Positions 8,442-17,280 of a DNA stretch of 64,000 bases are shown one piece after another. Location of the stretch: the NCBI RefSeq assembly GCF_016862455.1, contig NZ_BOMZ01000035.1, positions 96,089 to 160,088 on the forward strand, in the 5' to 3' direction. This stretch comes from Actinoplanes utahensis (lineage in GTDB: Bacteria; Actinomycetota; Actinomycetes; Mycobacteriales; Micromonosporaceae). Every line of letters begins with the position of its first letter. Position 1 is the first letter of the stretch. The notes under the pieces are model-generated. The model saw nothing but the letters and a program-made list of their open reading frames with translations. It made no database searches and had not been told where the DNA came from. The position numbers were made by a program, and so were the translations under genes.

Positions 8442-8941
8442 AGGATCTCCGACTCGGCGCGGCGCAGCGTCACGTCCACGTCCAGCTCGGCGGCGGCCAC
8501 CGCCAGCCGCTCGGCCAGCTCGTCACCGGCGCCGGCCGGGACGTCCACCTCGGCGACCAGCACGTAGAGCGGGCCGCTCAGGCGGGTGGTCAGGTCGGTG
8601 ATGTTGGCGCCGACCGCCGCGACCACCCTGGCCACCGCAGCGACGATGCCGAGCCGGTCCGCGCCGTGCACGCTGAGCTGGTACGGCTCACCGGCCGCCG
8701 CCGTCCCGGTCTCCGGCTCGACCGGGCGGACCGTGGCCAGCACCCCGCCGACCCGCCGCAGCGCCTGCACGGCCTCGGCCTCGGCCGGCCCGGTGCAGAT
8801 CAGGGTCATCGCGAAATGACCGCGCAGCCGGGTCATCGTCGAGTCGGTCAGGTTGGCGCCGACCGCGGCGAGGGCTTCGGAGACGTCGGCCACGATGCCG
8901 GTACGGTCCGGCCCGATGACGGTGATGGCGAGCTCGTGCAC
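8438..8941 (-). CDS. Tandem ACT-domain protein, GcvR-like
   Basis: This is a 167-aa protein made of two ACT domains. The first begins LAITVIGPDRTGIVADVSEALA and the second QLSVHGADRLGIVAAVARVVA, each with the Gly-Ile-Val turn that forms amino-acid binding sites at the dimer interface. It resembles glycine cleavage system repressor-type ACT regulators. No DNA-binding domain is present, so it would act through protein partners. It starts with GTG 8941, 20 bp from the divergent mutY, and overlaps def by 4 bp. Its ligand is unknown. Confidence 0.82.
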   Translation of the reverse strand: MHELAITVIGPDRTGIVADVSEALAAVGANLTDSTMTRLRGHFAMTLICTGPAEAEAVQALRRVGGVLATVRPVEPETGTAAAGEPYQLSVHGADRLGIVAAVARVVAAVGANITDLTTRLSGPLYVLVAEVDVPAGAGDELAERLAVAAAELDVDVTLRRAESEIL

Positions 8942-8961
8942 CCGCTTACAGTAAACGGGAT

Positions 8962-9858
8962 ATGACTCTCGCAGACGACGCCATCACCTGGTATGCCGCG
9001 AACGCCCGGGATCTGCCCTGGCGGCAACCCGACACCACACCCTGGGGAGTTCTGGTCAGCGAGGTGATGCTGCAGCAGACCCCGGTCGTCCGGGTGGAGC
9101 CCGCCTGGCGCTCCTGGATGACCCGCTGGCCCACCCCGGCCGCGCTCGCCGACGATCCGCCGTCGGAGGCGATCCGGATGTGGGGACGACTCGGATATCC
9201 GCGCCGGGCGATGCGGTTGCACGCCTGCGCGGTCGCGATCGTGGAACGGCACGGTGGGCAGGTCCCGTCCTCGTTGGAGCAGCTGCTCGCGCTGCCGGGG
9301 GTGGGGACGTACACCGGGCGGGCGGTGGCGACGTTCGCGTACGGGCAGCGGCATCCGGTGGTGGACACGAACGTACGGCGGGTGGTGTGCCGTGCCGTCG
9401 AAGGCAAACCGGACGCCGGGCCGGCGACGACCGCCGCCGACCTGACCGCCATGGAGGCTCTGCTCCCGCCCGATGAGGCGACGGCTGCCCGGGCGAGCAT
9501 CGCGTTCATGGAACTCGGCGCGATCGTCTGCACCGCACGGGCGCCGAAGTGCGTCGACTGCCCGTTCAACCAGGTCTGCGCCTGGCGGCTGAGTGGGCTG
9601 CCGCTGCCCGAAGGGCCCAGCCGGAAACCACAACGGTACGCCGGCACCGACCGCCAGGTCCGCGGCCTGCTGCTGGAGGTGCTGCGGCACGCCACCGGCC
9701 CGGTCCCGCGGCAGCGGCTCGACATGGTCTGGCAGGACGAGGTGCAGCGCGCCCGGGCTCTGGCCGGCCTGGTCGAGGACGGCCTGATCCAGCCGCTGGG
9801 TGGCGACGACTTCGTCCTGGCGGGGGACGCGCCGTCAGGGGAGGTGCAGGCCCTCTAG
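8962..9858 (+). CDS. mutY: A/G-specific adenine glycosylase MutY
   Basis: This is a 298-aa base-excision repair enzyme that removes adenine mispaired with 8-oxoguanine. Key features: Glu34 in SEVMLQQT, the helix-hairpin-helix LPGVGTYTGR, catalytic Asp135 in VDTN, and a 4Fe-4S cluster motif C190-x6-C197-x2-C200-x5-C206. The C-terminal tail is short and shows no full NUDIX-like 8-oxoG recognition domain, as in other compact actinobacterial MutY proteins. Divergent from the ACT gene; its last 24 bp overlap the 3' end of the convergent DUF4291 gene. Confidence 0.94.
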   Translation: MTLADDAITWYAANARDLPWRQPDTTPWGVLVSEVMLQQTPVVRVEPAWRSWMTRWPTPAALADDPPSEAIRMWGRLGYPRRAMRLHACAVAIVERHGGQVPSSLEQLLALPGVGTYTGRAVATFAYGQRHPVVDTNVRRVVCRAVEGKPDAGPATTAADLTAMEALLPPDEATAARASIAFMELGAIVCTARAPKCVDCPFNQVCAWRLSGLPLPEGPSRKPQRYAGTDRQVRGLLLEVLRHATGPVPRQRLDMVWQDEVQRARALAGLVEDGLIQPLGGDDFVLAGDAPSGEVQAL

Positions 9859-10401
9859 TGGCTTCTCCGGTGGCAGGAGGGCCGCGGCGGCCTCCTCGTC
9901 ACCGGCGTCGAGGAGGCCACGGATCTCCCGTACCAGCGGGGTCACGTCGGTGATCCCGGTGACCCACTCGTCGACGTACCGGTCCACCGCGGCGGCGCCG
10001 ATGCCGAGCTGGAGCGACCGGTACGGCAGCTGCCGCAGGCGCAGGTCGCGTTCCGGATCCCACTGGACGCGGATCGGCGCCTGCTTGAGTTGCCGCTGCC
10101 AGGTCGCCCGGTCCGGGTGCACACCGCGTACGTAGTGGCTGAGGACCGCGTTGGCGAGCGCCCACTCCAGCCCCTCCCGGGTGATCGAGACGGCGAGCAC
10201 GCGCTCCTGGCCGGGCTTGGTGGCCCAGCCGCAGCGGTACATCATCCACAGGAACGACGGCTTGACCCAGGTCATCCGGTCCCGTTTGAACGGTGCGACG
10301 AACCGGCCGGCACGCACCGCCGGATCGGCGATCTCCGGGCGGTACGCCTGATAGACGGTGACGGTGCGGTCGTCGTACACCGCCCTGATCTGATGTGGCA
10401 T
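9835..10401 (-). CDS. DUF4291 family protein
   Basis: This is a 188-aa soluble protein with the features I associate with DUF4291: IRAVYDDRTVTVYQAY at the start, RDRMTWVKPSFLWMMYRCGWA in the middle, and RVQWDPERD plus LQLGIG near the C-terminus. The family is widespread and has no established function. ATG 10401 begins the conserved part; the frame is open further upstream but runs into the clpC terminator. It overlaps the mutY 3' end by 24 bp tail to tail. Confidence 0.8.
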   Translation of the reverse strand: MPHQIRAVYDDRTVTVYQAYRPEIADPAVRAGRFVAPFKRDRMTWVKPSFLWMMYRCGWATKPGQERVLAVSITREGLEWALANAVLSHYVRGVHPDRATWQRQLKQAPIRVQWDPERDLRLRQLPYRSLQLGIGAAAVDRYVDEWVTGITDVTPLVREIRGLLDAGDEEAAAALLPPEKPLEGLHLP

Positions 10402-10448
10402 GGCCCCGATGATCGGGCTTTCCCCCGCGGGCCGCGATCGAATATGCG

Positions 10449-10479
10449 AAAGGCCCGGCCGCATCAGCGACCGGGCCTC
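10449..10479 (-). terminator. Intrinsic terminator after clpC
   Basis: An 8-bp perfect stem (AGGCCCGG at 10451-10458 with CCGGGCCT at 10471-10478) with a 12-nt loop lies 12 nt beyond the clpC stop in its direction of transcription. Three T residues follow the stem on the minus strand. Confidence 0.7.
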
Positions 10480-10490
10480 TCGATGGATCC

Positions 10491-13016
10491 TTACTCGTCG
10501 GTGGTCGGCACCGCGAGGTCGGCCGGCACCGCGTCGGGCACCGTCACACCCTTCTCCGCGCCCTTGAAGACCAGCTTCGCCTTCTCGAACTTGGCCGGGT
10601 CGCCCTCGCAATCCACCACGACGATCTGGCCGGGGCGCAGCTCGTTGAAGAGGATCTGCTCGGACAGCGTGTCCTCCAGCTCGCGCTGGATGGTCCGGCG
10701 CAGCGGCCGGGCGCCGAGGACCGGGTCGAAGCCCTTGGCCGCCAGGTAGCGCTTGGCGTTGTCGGTCAGCTCCAGACCCATGTCCTTGTTCTTGAGCTGG
10801 CCCTCGATGCGGGCGGTGAAGATGTCGACGATCTGGAGGATCTCCTTCTCACGCAGCTGGTGGAAGACGATCGTGTCGTCGATACGGTTCAGGAACTCGG
10901 GGCGGAAGTGCTGCTTCAGCTCGTCGTTGACCTTGATCTTCATCCGCTCGTAGCTCGACTCCTCGGCCTCGGAGGCCTGGAAGCCCAGCGACACCGCCTT
11001 GGCCACGTCACGCGTGCCCAGGTTGGTGGTGAGGATGATGACCGTGTTCTTGAAGTCCACGATCCGGCCCTGACCGTCGGTCAGGCGCCCGTCCTCCAGG
11101 ATCTGCAGGAGCGTGTTGAAGACGTCCGGGTGGGCCTTCTCGATCTCGTCGAAGAGGACCACCGAGAACGGCTTGCGGCGCACCTTCTCGGTCAGCTGGC
11201 CGCCCTCGTCGTAACCGACGTAACCGGGAGGGGCGCCGACCAGGCGGGACACCGTGTAGCGGTCGTGGAACTCGGACATGTCGAGCTGGATCAGCGCGTC
11301 CTCGGAGCCGAAGAGGAACTCCGCGAGCGCCTTGGAGAGCTCGGTCTTACCGACACCGGACGGGCCGGCGAAGATGAACGAGCCGCTCGGGCGCTTCGGG
11401 TCCTTCAGACCGGCACGGGTCCGCCGGATCGCCTTGGAGACGGCCTGAACCGCGTCCTCCTGGCCGATGACGCGCTTGTGCAGCTCGTCCTCCATGCGCA
11501 GCAGGCGGGAGGTCTCCTCCTCGGTGAGCTTGTAGACCGGGATGCCGGTCCAGTTGCCCAGGACCTCGGCGATCTGCTCGTCGTCGACCTCGGACACCAC
11601 GTCCAGGTCGCCGGCCTTCCACTCCTTCTCCCGCTGCGCCTTCTGGCCCAGCAGGGTCTTCTCCTTGTCGCGGAGCTGAGCGGCACGCTCGAAGTCCTGC
11701 GCGTCGATCGCGGACTCCTTGTCGCGGCGTACCTGGGCGATGCGCTCGTCGAAGTCACGGAGGTCCGGCGGCGCGGTCATCCGGCGGATGCGCATCCGTG
11801 CGCCGGCCTCGTCGATCAGGTCGATCGCCTTGTCCGGCAGGAACCGGTCGGAGATGTAGCGGTCGGCCAGCGTCGCGGCCGCGACCAGGGCCGCGTCGGT
11901 GATGCTGATCCGGTGGTGCGCCTCGTAACGGTCGCGCAGGCCCTTGAGGATCTCGATGGTGTGCGCCAGCGACGGCTCGCCGACCTGGATCGGCTGGAAG
12001 CGGCGCTCGAGCGCGGCATCCTTCTCCAGGTGCTTGCGGTACTCGTCCAGAGTGGTCGCGCCGATGGTCTGGAGCTCACCGCGGGCCAGCATCGGCTTGA
12101 GGATGCTCGCCGCGTCGATCGCGCCCTCGGCGGCGCCGGCGCCGACCAGGGTGTGAATCTCGTCGATGAACAGGATGATGTCGCCGCGGGTGCGGATCTC
12201 CTTGAGCACCTTCTTCAGGCGCTCCTCGAAGTCACCGCGGTAACGCGAACCGGCGACCAGGGCGCCCAGGTCCAGCGTGTACAGCTGCTTGTCCTTCAGC
12301 GTCTCGGGCACCTCGCCCTTGACGATGGACTGCGACAGGCCCTCGACGACCGCCGTCTTGCCGACGCCGGGCTCGCCGATCAGCACCGGGTTGTTCTTGG
12401 TGCGCCGGGAGAGCACCTGCATGACCCGCTCGATTTCCTTCTCCCGGCCGATGACCGGGTCGAGCTTGCCCTCGCGGGCGGCCTGCGTCAGGTTGCGTCC
12501 GAACTGGTCGAGAACGAGCGACGTGGACGGCGCGGCCTCACCGGTCGCGGTGCCCGCGGCGGCCGTCTCCTTGCCGCCCTGGTAGCCGGAGAGCAGCTGG
12601 ATGACCTGCTGACGGACCCGGTTGAGGTCGGCGCCGAGCTTGACCAGCACCTGGGCGGCGACGCCCTCGCCCTCGCGGATCAGGCCGAGCAGGATGTGCT
12701 CGGTGCCGATGTAGTTGTGGCCGAGCTGCAGCGCCTCCCGCAGGGAGAGCTCCAGAACCTTCTTGGCGCGCGGCGTGAACGGGATGTGCCCGCTCGGCGC
12801 CTGCTGCCCCTGGCCGATGATCTCCTCGACCTGCTGGCGGACCCCCTCGAGGGAGATGCCCAGGCTCTCCAGAGCCTTGGCGGCGACGCCCTCGCCCTCG
12901 TGGATCAGGCCGAGCAGGATGTGCTCTGTCCCGATGTAGTTGTGGTTGAGCATCCGGGCCTCTTCTTGGGCCAGGACGACAACCCGTCGCGCTCGGTCGG
13001 TGAACCGCTCGAACAT
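10491..13016 (-). CDS. clpC: ATP-dependent Clp protease ATPase subunit ClpC
   Basis: This is an 841-aa Hsp100 unfoldase that feeds substrates to ClpP. It has two N-terminal Clp repeats ([29 protein letters not shown] twice), AAA-1 with Walker A GEPGVGKT, a middle UVR-type domain ([19 protein letters not shown]), AAA-2 with Walker [10 protein letters not shown], and a C-terminal D2-small domain. ATG 13016 is preceded by GAGGAG at good spacing; the frame is open further upstream but that part is not homologous. It follows lsr2 but is separated from it by a strong terminator, so it likely has its own promoter. Essential in mycobacteria. Confidence 0.98.
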   Translation of the reverse strand: MFERFTDRARRVVVLAQEEARMLNHNYIGTEHILLGLIHEGEGVAAKALESLGISLEGVRQQVEEIIGQGQQAPSGHIPFTPRAKKVLELSLREALQLGHNYIGTEHILLGLIREGEGVAAQVLVKLGADLNRVRQQVIQLLSGYQGGKETAAAGTATGEAAPSTSLVLDQFGRNLTQAAREGKLDPVIGREKEIERVMQVLSRRTKNNPVLIGEPGVGKTAVVEGLSQSIVKGEVPETLKDKQLYTLDLGALVAGSRYRGDFEERLKKVLKEIRTRGDIILFIDEIHTLVGAGAAEGAIDAASILKPMLARGELQTIGATTLDEYRKHLEKDAALERRFQPIQVGEPSLAHTIEILKGLRDRYEAHHRISITDAALVAAATLADRYISDRFLPDKAIDLIDEAGARMRIRRMTAPPDLRDFDERIAQVRRDKESAIDAQDFERAAQLRDKEKTLLGQKAQREKEWKAGDLDVVSEVDDEQIAEVLGNWTGIPVYKLTEEETSRLLRMEDELHKRVIGQEDAVQAVSKAIRRTRAGLKDPKRPSGSFIFAGPSGVGKTELSKALAEFLFGSEDALIQLDMSEFHDRYTVSRLVGAPPGYVGYDEGGQLTEKVRRKPFSVVLFDEIEKAHPDVFNTLLQILEDGRLTDGQGRIVDFKNTVIILTTNLGTRDVAKAVSLGFQASEAEESSYERMKIKVNDELKQHFRPEFLNRIDDTIVFHQLREKEILQIVDIFTARIEGQLKNKDMGLELTDNAKRYLAAKGFDPVLGARPLRRTIQRELEDTLSEQILFNELRPGQIVVVDCEGDPAKFEKAKLVFKGAEKGVTVPDAVPADLAVPTTDE

Positions 13017-13323
13017 GCCCTCGTGCTCCTCACGTGCCGTGCGCCAATGCTGAGCCTGTCTCAACAGCTGGCGGGGCCAGCGCACGGGCATCGGTGATGC
13101 CCGTGCTGTAACTCTATCGCCGCTGGCGGCCTCCGCTGGGTTCTCGCGGCCCCTCGGAACGATCCGCAACGTTGATTTAGCCAACTTCGCACGCTCAGCG
13201 GCTGTTCCCCCACCCGAACGTGTACGCGTACAGCGAAATCCTGCCGGTCCACAGCCTGTGGACAACTCGGTCCGCTCCTGTGGATAACCGTAGTGACCCG
13301 GTGTCTGCGCAGGTGGGTAAACG
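13017..13323. other. Upstream region of clpC
   Basis: A 307-bp stretch between the lsr2 terminator and the clpC start, less GC-rich than its surroundings around 13160-13310. It must hold the clpC promoter. I see no unambiguous -10/-35 pair and no repeat matching a known heat-shock operator. Confidence 0.5.
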
Positions 13324-13365
13324 CGGAGAGGGCGCCGCCGACGGGAAGTCGGGGCGCCCTCTCCG
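13324..13365 (-). terminator. Strong hairpin terminator after lsr2
   Basis: A perfect 13-bp stem (13324-13336 with 13353-13365) encloses a second hairpin, CCGAC/GTCGG, in its loop. It begins 17 bp after the lsr2 stop. It has no U-run, which is common for terminators in GC-rich actinomycetes, and is symmetrical enough to stop transcription from either side. Confidence 0.75.
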
Positions 13366-13381
13366 AGGCCGAACCGGGAAA

Positions 13382-13738
13382 TCAGGCCCGGCCGGGACCC
13401 TTGGCGTGGAACTCGTCGACGATCTCCTGCGGGATGCGGCCCCGGTCGGAGATGTCCTTCCCCGACTTCTTGGCCCACTCGCGGATCGCCTTGTTCTGTT
13501 CCCGGTCGGCGGTGGCGCCGCCACGACCGCGCGCCGCGCGGCCACCCACCACCACACCACCCCGGGCCACCTTCGTCCCGGCCTGCAGGTAGGGCTCGAA
13601 GACCTCCCGCAATTTCGCGGCGTTCTTCTCCGAGAGGTCGATCTCGTACTGAATACCGTCGAGCGCGAACTTCACGGTCTCGTCGGCGTCGACACCATCG
13701 ATGTCATCGACCAGCTTGTGAATGATCTGCTTGGCCAC
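13382..13738 (-). CDS. lsr2: Nucleoid-associated protein Lsr2
   Basis: This is a 118-aa H-NS-like xenogeneic silencer of actinobacteria. The N-terminal oligomerisation domain (MAKQIIHKLVDDIDG, VKFALDGIQYEIDLS) is followed by a basic Gly/Arg linker and a C-terminal DNA-binding domain (IREWAKKSGKDISDRGRIP) whose RGR motif enters the minor groove of AT-rich DNA. The start is GTG 13738. It lies between lysS and clpC as in mycobacteria. Lower-GC islands such as the secretion block at 35-40 kb are natural silencing targets; that link is inference. Confidence 0.97.
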   Translation of the reverse strand: MAKQIIHKLVDDIDGVDADETVKFALDGIQYEIDLSEKNAAKLREVFEPYLQAGTKVARGGVVVGGRAARGRGGATADREQNKAIREWAKKSGKDISDRGRIPQEIVDEFHAKGPGRA

Positions 13739-13834
13739 GCGCCGTTATCCTCCCGAACACAGGTTCTCTCCCCAGCAATGGGAAGACAATAACGCCAGGG
13801 GCGCATCGCCCGTCAATGGAGGGGTGGATAATTG

Positions 13835-15343
13835 TTACTCCGGCCGGACCAACGGGAAGAGGATCGTTTCCCGAATGCCCAGGCCGGTGAGCGCCATCAA
13901 CAGCCGGTCGATTCCCATTCCCATGCCGCCGGACGGCGGCATTCCGTACTCCATGGCCCGCAGGAAATCCTCGTCCAGCTGCATGGCCTCGGGGTCCCCA
14001 CCGGCCGCGAGCAGCGACTGGGCGTGGAACCGCTCGCGCTGGATCACCGGATCCACCAACTCGGAATAGGCGGTGGCGAGCTCGAATCCGGCGACGTAGA
14101 GGTCCCACTTCTCGGTCAGGCCGGGGATGGTCCGGTGCGGCGCGGTCAGCGGGGCGGTCTCCTCCGGGAAGTCCCGGACGAAGGTGGGCGCCTGGAGGCT
14201 GTCGGTCACCAGATGCTCGAACAGTTCCTCGGCAAGCTTCCCCGGACCCCACTTGGGATCGACGGAGAGCTGGACCTTCTCGGCGTACCGCTGAAGCTGG
14301 GCGAGATCGGTGTCGATGGTGACCTCCTCGCCGAGCGCCTCGGAGATGGCGCCGAAGAGGGTGATCTGCGCCCACTCGCCGCCCAGGTCGATCTCGGTGC
14401 CGTCCTGGTGAGTGACCACATGGGACCCGGACACCGCGGTCGCGGCCTCCTGGATCCAGTCCCGGACCTGCGCCTGCATCACGTTGTAGTCGGCATACGC
14501 CTGATACGCCTCGAGCATGGCGAACTCCGGAGAGTGCGTGGAGTCCATGCCCTCATTCCTGAAGTTGCGGTTGATCTCGAAGACCCGCTCGATGCCGCCG
14601 ACCACGGCACGCTTCAAAAACAGTTCCGGCGCGATGCGCAGATAAAGATCCATGTCCAGTGCGTTGCTGTGCGTCACAAACGGGCGCGCCGCGGCGCCAC
14701 CGTGCAGCAACTGCAACATCGGCGTTTCCACCTCGAGATAATTCCGGCGGAACAGCGACTCACGGAGGCTGCGGACCACTGTCGCACGGGTCCGAACGAC
14801 GTCGCGCGCCTGCGGCCGCACGATGAGGTCGACATAACGCTGCCGCACCCGGGTCTCCTCGGAAAGCGGCTTGTGCGCGACCGGAAGGGGCCGCAGCGCC
14901 TTCGCACTCATCGCCCAGGAATCGGCGAGAACGGACAGCTCACCACGCCGGCTGGTGATCACCTCACCGGTGACCGAGACCAGGTCGCCGAGGTCCACCA
15001 CGCTCTTCCAGTCGGCGAGAGACTTCTCGCCGACCTTGTCGAGCGAGAACATCGCCTGGAGCTCGGTGCCGTCACCGGCCCGCAGCGTGGTGAAGCACAG
15101 CTTGCCGCCGTTGCGCACGAAGATCACCCGGCCGGTGACCGACACCTTGTCGCCGGATGCGGTGTCGGTGGGCAGATCCGCGTAACGCTCGCGGATCTCG
15201 GCGAGCTCGGCGGTCCGCGGGACCTCGACCGGGTAGGGCGGCACGCCCTCGGCGAGCAACCGGTCCCGCTTCGACCGGCGGACCCGCATCTGCTCGGGAA
15301 GGTCCTCGGCGGGGTCGATCGCTGGCGTGTTCTGCTCGGTCAC
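13835..15343 (-). CDS. lysS: Lysyl-tRNA synthetase, class II
   Basis: This is a 502-aa enzyme that charges tRNA-Lys. The N-terminal OB fold ([21 protein letters not shown]) is followed by the class II core with motif 2 ([20 protein letters not shown]) and motif 3 ([12 protein letters not shown]). The usual motif-1 helix is also visible ([12 protein letters not shown]). GTG 15343 is preceded by GAAGGAAG. The core shows actinobacteria-specific wording ([22 protein letters not shown]), as in the lysS beside lsr2 in M. tuberculosis. It precedes lsr2 by 96 bp in the same direction. Confidence 0.96.
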   Translation of the reverse strand: MTEQNTPAIDPAEDLPEQMRVRRSKRDRLLAEGVPPYPVEVPRTAELAEIRERYADLPTDTASGDKVSVTGRVIFVRNGGKLCFTTLRAGDGTELQAMFSLDKVGEKSLADWKSVVDLGDLVSVTGEVITSRRGELSVLADSWAMSAKALRPLPVAHKPLSEETRVRQRYVDLIVRPQARDVVRTRATVVRSLRESLFRRNYLEVETPMLQLLHGGAAARPFVTHSNALDMDLYLRIAPELFLKRAVVGGIERVFEINRNFRNEGMDSTHSPEFAMLEAYQAYADYNVMQAQVRDWIQEAATAVSGSHVVTHQDGTEIDLGGEWAQITLFGAISEALGEEVTIDTDLAQLQRYAEKVQLSVDPKWGPGKLAEELFEHLVTDSLQAPTFVRDFPEETAPLTAPHRTIPGLTEKWDLYVAGFELATAYSELVDPVIQRERFHAQSLLAAGGDPEAMQLDEDFLRAMEYGMPPSGGMGMGIDRLLMALTGLGIRETILFPLVRPE

Positions 15344-15394
15344 GGCAAGACTTCCTTCTCGGTGCTGGGACCCCGAAAGCCTACTCAGACGGCC

Positions 15395-16153
15395 TCAGAC
15401 GTTCCGCTCATATACCATCCGCAGCCCGATCAGCGTGATCATCGGCTCGTGCGCGGTGAGGGTCCGGCACTCGTCCTTCACCAGCCAGGACAGGCCGCCG
15501 GTGGCGATCACCGCACGGACCGGGCCGATCTCCTCGATCATCCGCTCGACGATCCGGTCCACCTGGCCGCCGAACCCGAAGTAGAGCCCGGCCTGCAGGC
15601 ACTCCACGGTGTTCTTGCCGATCACCGACCGCGGCTTGGTCGGCTCCACCTTGCGCAGCTGGGCGGCGCGGGCGGCGAGCGCGTCGAAGGAGATCTCGAT
15701 GCCCGGCGCGAACGCGCCGCCGAGGAACTCGCCCTTCGCGCTGATCACGTCGAAGTTGGTGGTGGTGCCGAAGTCGACCACGATCGACGGACCGCCGTAG
15801 AGGGTGTGCGCGGCGAGCGTGTTCACCACCCGGTCGGCGCCCACCTCCTTGGGATTGTCGATGGCGAGCTGCACACCGGTCTTCACGCCCGGCTCGACGA
15901 TCACGCTCGGCACGTCGTCGTAGTAGCGCTTCAGCATGGTGCGCAGGTTGCGCAGCGCGGCGGGCACCGTCGAACAGGCGGCCACCCCGGAGATCTCCAC
16001 GGCGTCGCCGGCGAGCAGGCCCCGGATCTTCAGGCCCAGCTCGTCGGCGGTGGAGGCGGCGTCGGTCTTGATCCGCCAGTTGTGCACCAGCTTGTCGCCG
16101 TCGAAGGTCGCCAGCACGGTGTTGGTGTTACCGATGTCAATACAGAGCAGCAC
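15395..16153 (-). CDS. coaX: Type III pantothenate kinase
   Basis: This is a 252-aa enzyme that phosphorylates pantothenate in the first step of CoA synthesis. ASKHA-fold features: DIGNTNTVLATF at the N-terminus (phosphate loop with the catalytic Asp), GADRVVN, and VVDFGTTTNFDVI. Type III kinases are insensitive to CoA feedback. The start is GTG 16153. It lies downstream of panD/panC (pantothenate synthesis), with nadB/nadC in between, so the cluster groups two cofactor pathways. Confidence 0.96.
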   Translation of the reverse strand: MLLCIDIGNTNTVLATFDGDKLVHNWRIKTDAASTADELGLKIRGLLAGDAVEISGVAACSTVPAALRNLRTMLKRYYDDVPSVIVEPGVKTGVQLAIDNPKEVGADRVVNTLAAHTLYGGPSIVVDFGTTTNFDVISAKGEFLGGAFAPGIEISFDALAARAAQLRKVEPTKPRSVIGKNTVECLQAGLYFGFGGQVDRIVERMIEEIGPVRAVIATGGLSWLVKDECRTLTAHEPMITLIGLRMVYERNV

Positions 16154-16215
16154 GGAGGCCCCTAAGAATCAAAATCAAGACCCCTCTTTTGTACGGCCAC
16201 CGCCCCGCCCCTCGT

Positions 16216-17136
16216 TCAGCGGGGACGCAGGTCCAGCGCGATGTCGAGAATCGGCGACGAATGGGTCAGCCCGCCCACCGACAGATAGTCCACACCGGTG
16301 TTGGCGTAGGCCGCCGCCGTCTCCAGCGTCAGGTTCCCGGTCGCCTCCAGCTCCACCCGGTCCCCGACCACCCGCACCACCTCGGCCAGCGCCTCCGGGG
16401 TCATGTTGTCGCAGAGCAGGAAATCCGCGCCGGCCTCGACCGCCTCCTGCGCCTCGGCCAGGGTGGTCACCTCGACCTGCACCACCACATCCGGGAACGT
16501 CTGCCGGACCAGCGTGTACGCGGCGGTGATGCTGCCCGCGGCGAGCTTGTGATTGTCCTTGATCATGGCGACGTCGTAGAGGCCCATGCGCTTGTTGGTG
16601 CCGCCGCCGGCCCGGACCGCGTACTTCTCCAGCATCCGCAGGCCCGGCGTGGTCTTGCGGGTGTCCAGCACCGTGGCGCCGCTGCCGGCCAGCAGGTCGG
16701 CCCACTTCCGGGTGTGCGTGGCGACGCCGGACATCCGGCAGATCAGGTTCAGGGCGGTCCGCTCGGCGGTCAGCAGCGCCCGGGTCGGCCCGGTGATCAC
16801 GGCGAGCACGTCACCGCGCCGCACCCGGTCGCCGTCGGTGGCCACCGCCTGGAACGTCGCCGTTCCCGCACTGGTGGCCGCGAAGACCTCCGCGGCCACC
16901 AGCAGGCCGGCCACCACGCCGTCGGCACGGGCCACCAGCTCGGCGGTGTCGATCTGGCCGGCCGGGATGGTGGACTCACTGGTCACGTCACGTGGTGGGG
17001 TGCCGAGATCCTCGGTGAGCGCGGTCAGGACGATGCGCTGCACCTCGCCGAGGTCCAGACCCAGATCGGCCACACCGGGACGCTCCTCCGGCAGAGGCTC
17101 GCCGGGGGAGAGGGTTCCGCCATCGGGAATAGTCAT
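16216..17136 (-). CDS. nadC: Nicotinate-nucleotide pyrophosphorylase (carboxylating)
   Basis: This is a 306-aa quinolinate phosphoribosyltransferase that converts quinolinate and PRPP to nicotinate mononucleotide. Family blocks are present: TALTEDLG, ERTALNLICRMSGVAT, LDTRKTTPGLR, KYAVRAGGGTNKRMGLYD, MIKDNH and LEATGNL. The ATG at 17136 has GGGAGG six bases upstream. Its ATGA overlaps the stop of a tiny ORF within the nadB-nadC repeat, so nadC may be translated by re-initiation. No nadA is visible in the window. Confidence 0.97.
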   Translation of the reverse strand: MTIPDGGTLSPGEPLPEERPGVADLGLDLGEVQRIVLTALTEDLGTPPRDVTSESTIPAGQIDTAELVARADGVVAGLLVAAEVFAATSAGTATFQAVATDGDRVRRGDVLAVITGPTRALLTAERTALNLICRMSGVATHTRKWADLLAGSGATVLDTRKTTPGLRMLEKYAVRAGGGTNKRMGLYDVAMIKDNHKLAAGSITAAYTLVRQTFPDVVVQVEVTTLAEAQEAVEAGADFLLCDNMTPEALAEVVRVVGDRVELEATGNLTLETAAAYANTGVDYLSVGGLTHSSPILDIALDLRPR

Positions 17137-17195
17137 GCTGTGCCTCCCTGGGCATTCGCTTCCGGCCCTTGCTTCGATGCGGTGCAGTCGATCAC
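17133..17195 (-). CDS. Mini-ORF, nadB-nadC junction copy 2 (20 aa)
   Basis: GTG 17195 is preceded by GAGGAGGCACTGC, a strong Shine-Dalgarno at six-base spacing. The peptide reads VIDCTASKQGPEANAQGGTA and its TGA overlaps the ATG of nadC (ATGA). An earlier in-frame GTG at 17219, which overlaps the stop of copy 1 (GTGA), would add VSDPRRHC. It matches copy 1 at both ends and the single copy before panC. Expression is untested; the alternative is that only the DNA repeat matters. Confidence 0.4.
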   Translation of the reverse strand: MIDCTASKQGPEANAQGGTA

Positions 17196-17280
17196 GCAGT
17201 GCCTCCTCGGGTCGCTCACGCAGTGCCTCCTCGGGCGCGCTCTCCCGGCCCTTGCTTCGCTGCGGTGCAGTCGATCACGC
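17162..17280 (-). repeat. 36-bp direct repeat (two copies) with 24-bp tandem between
   Basis: Two nearly identical 36-bp copies (17162-17197 and 17245-17280, one mismatch) flank two tandem 24-bp units (17192-17215 and 17216-17239) of the type GAGGAGGCACTGCGTGA on the minus strand. A third 36-bp copy lies at 21353-21388. In each locus the 36-mer starts at the end of an upstream gene and includes its TGA stop. Confidence 0.9.
17216..17278 (-). CDS. Mini-ORF, nadB-nadC junction copy 1 (20 aa)
   Basis: GTG 17278 overlaps the nadB stop codon (GTGA). The peptide is [20 protein letters not shown]. Its own TGA at 17216-17218 overlaps another GTG (17219) preceded by GAGGAGG. It is 20 codons plus stop, the same length as copy 2. 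Because each stop overlaps a start, ribosomes ending nadB could pass through this ORF to nadC. Its reality as a translated peptide is unproven. Confidence 0.4.
   Translation of the reverse strand: MIDCTAAKQGPGERARGGTA

Noticed and set aside
10860..13097. Long open frame antisense to clpC
   Set aside because: A shadow of the clpC reading frame in GC-rich DNA: no start signal, no domains, composition set by the opposite strand.
13017..13478. N-terminal extension of clpC by 154 codons
   Set aside because: It would run through the lsr2 terminator and into lsr2; ClpC homology and a good ribosome-binding site start at 13016.
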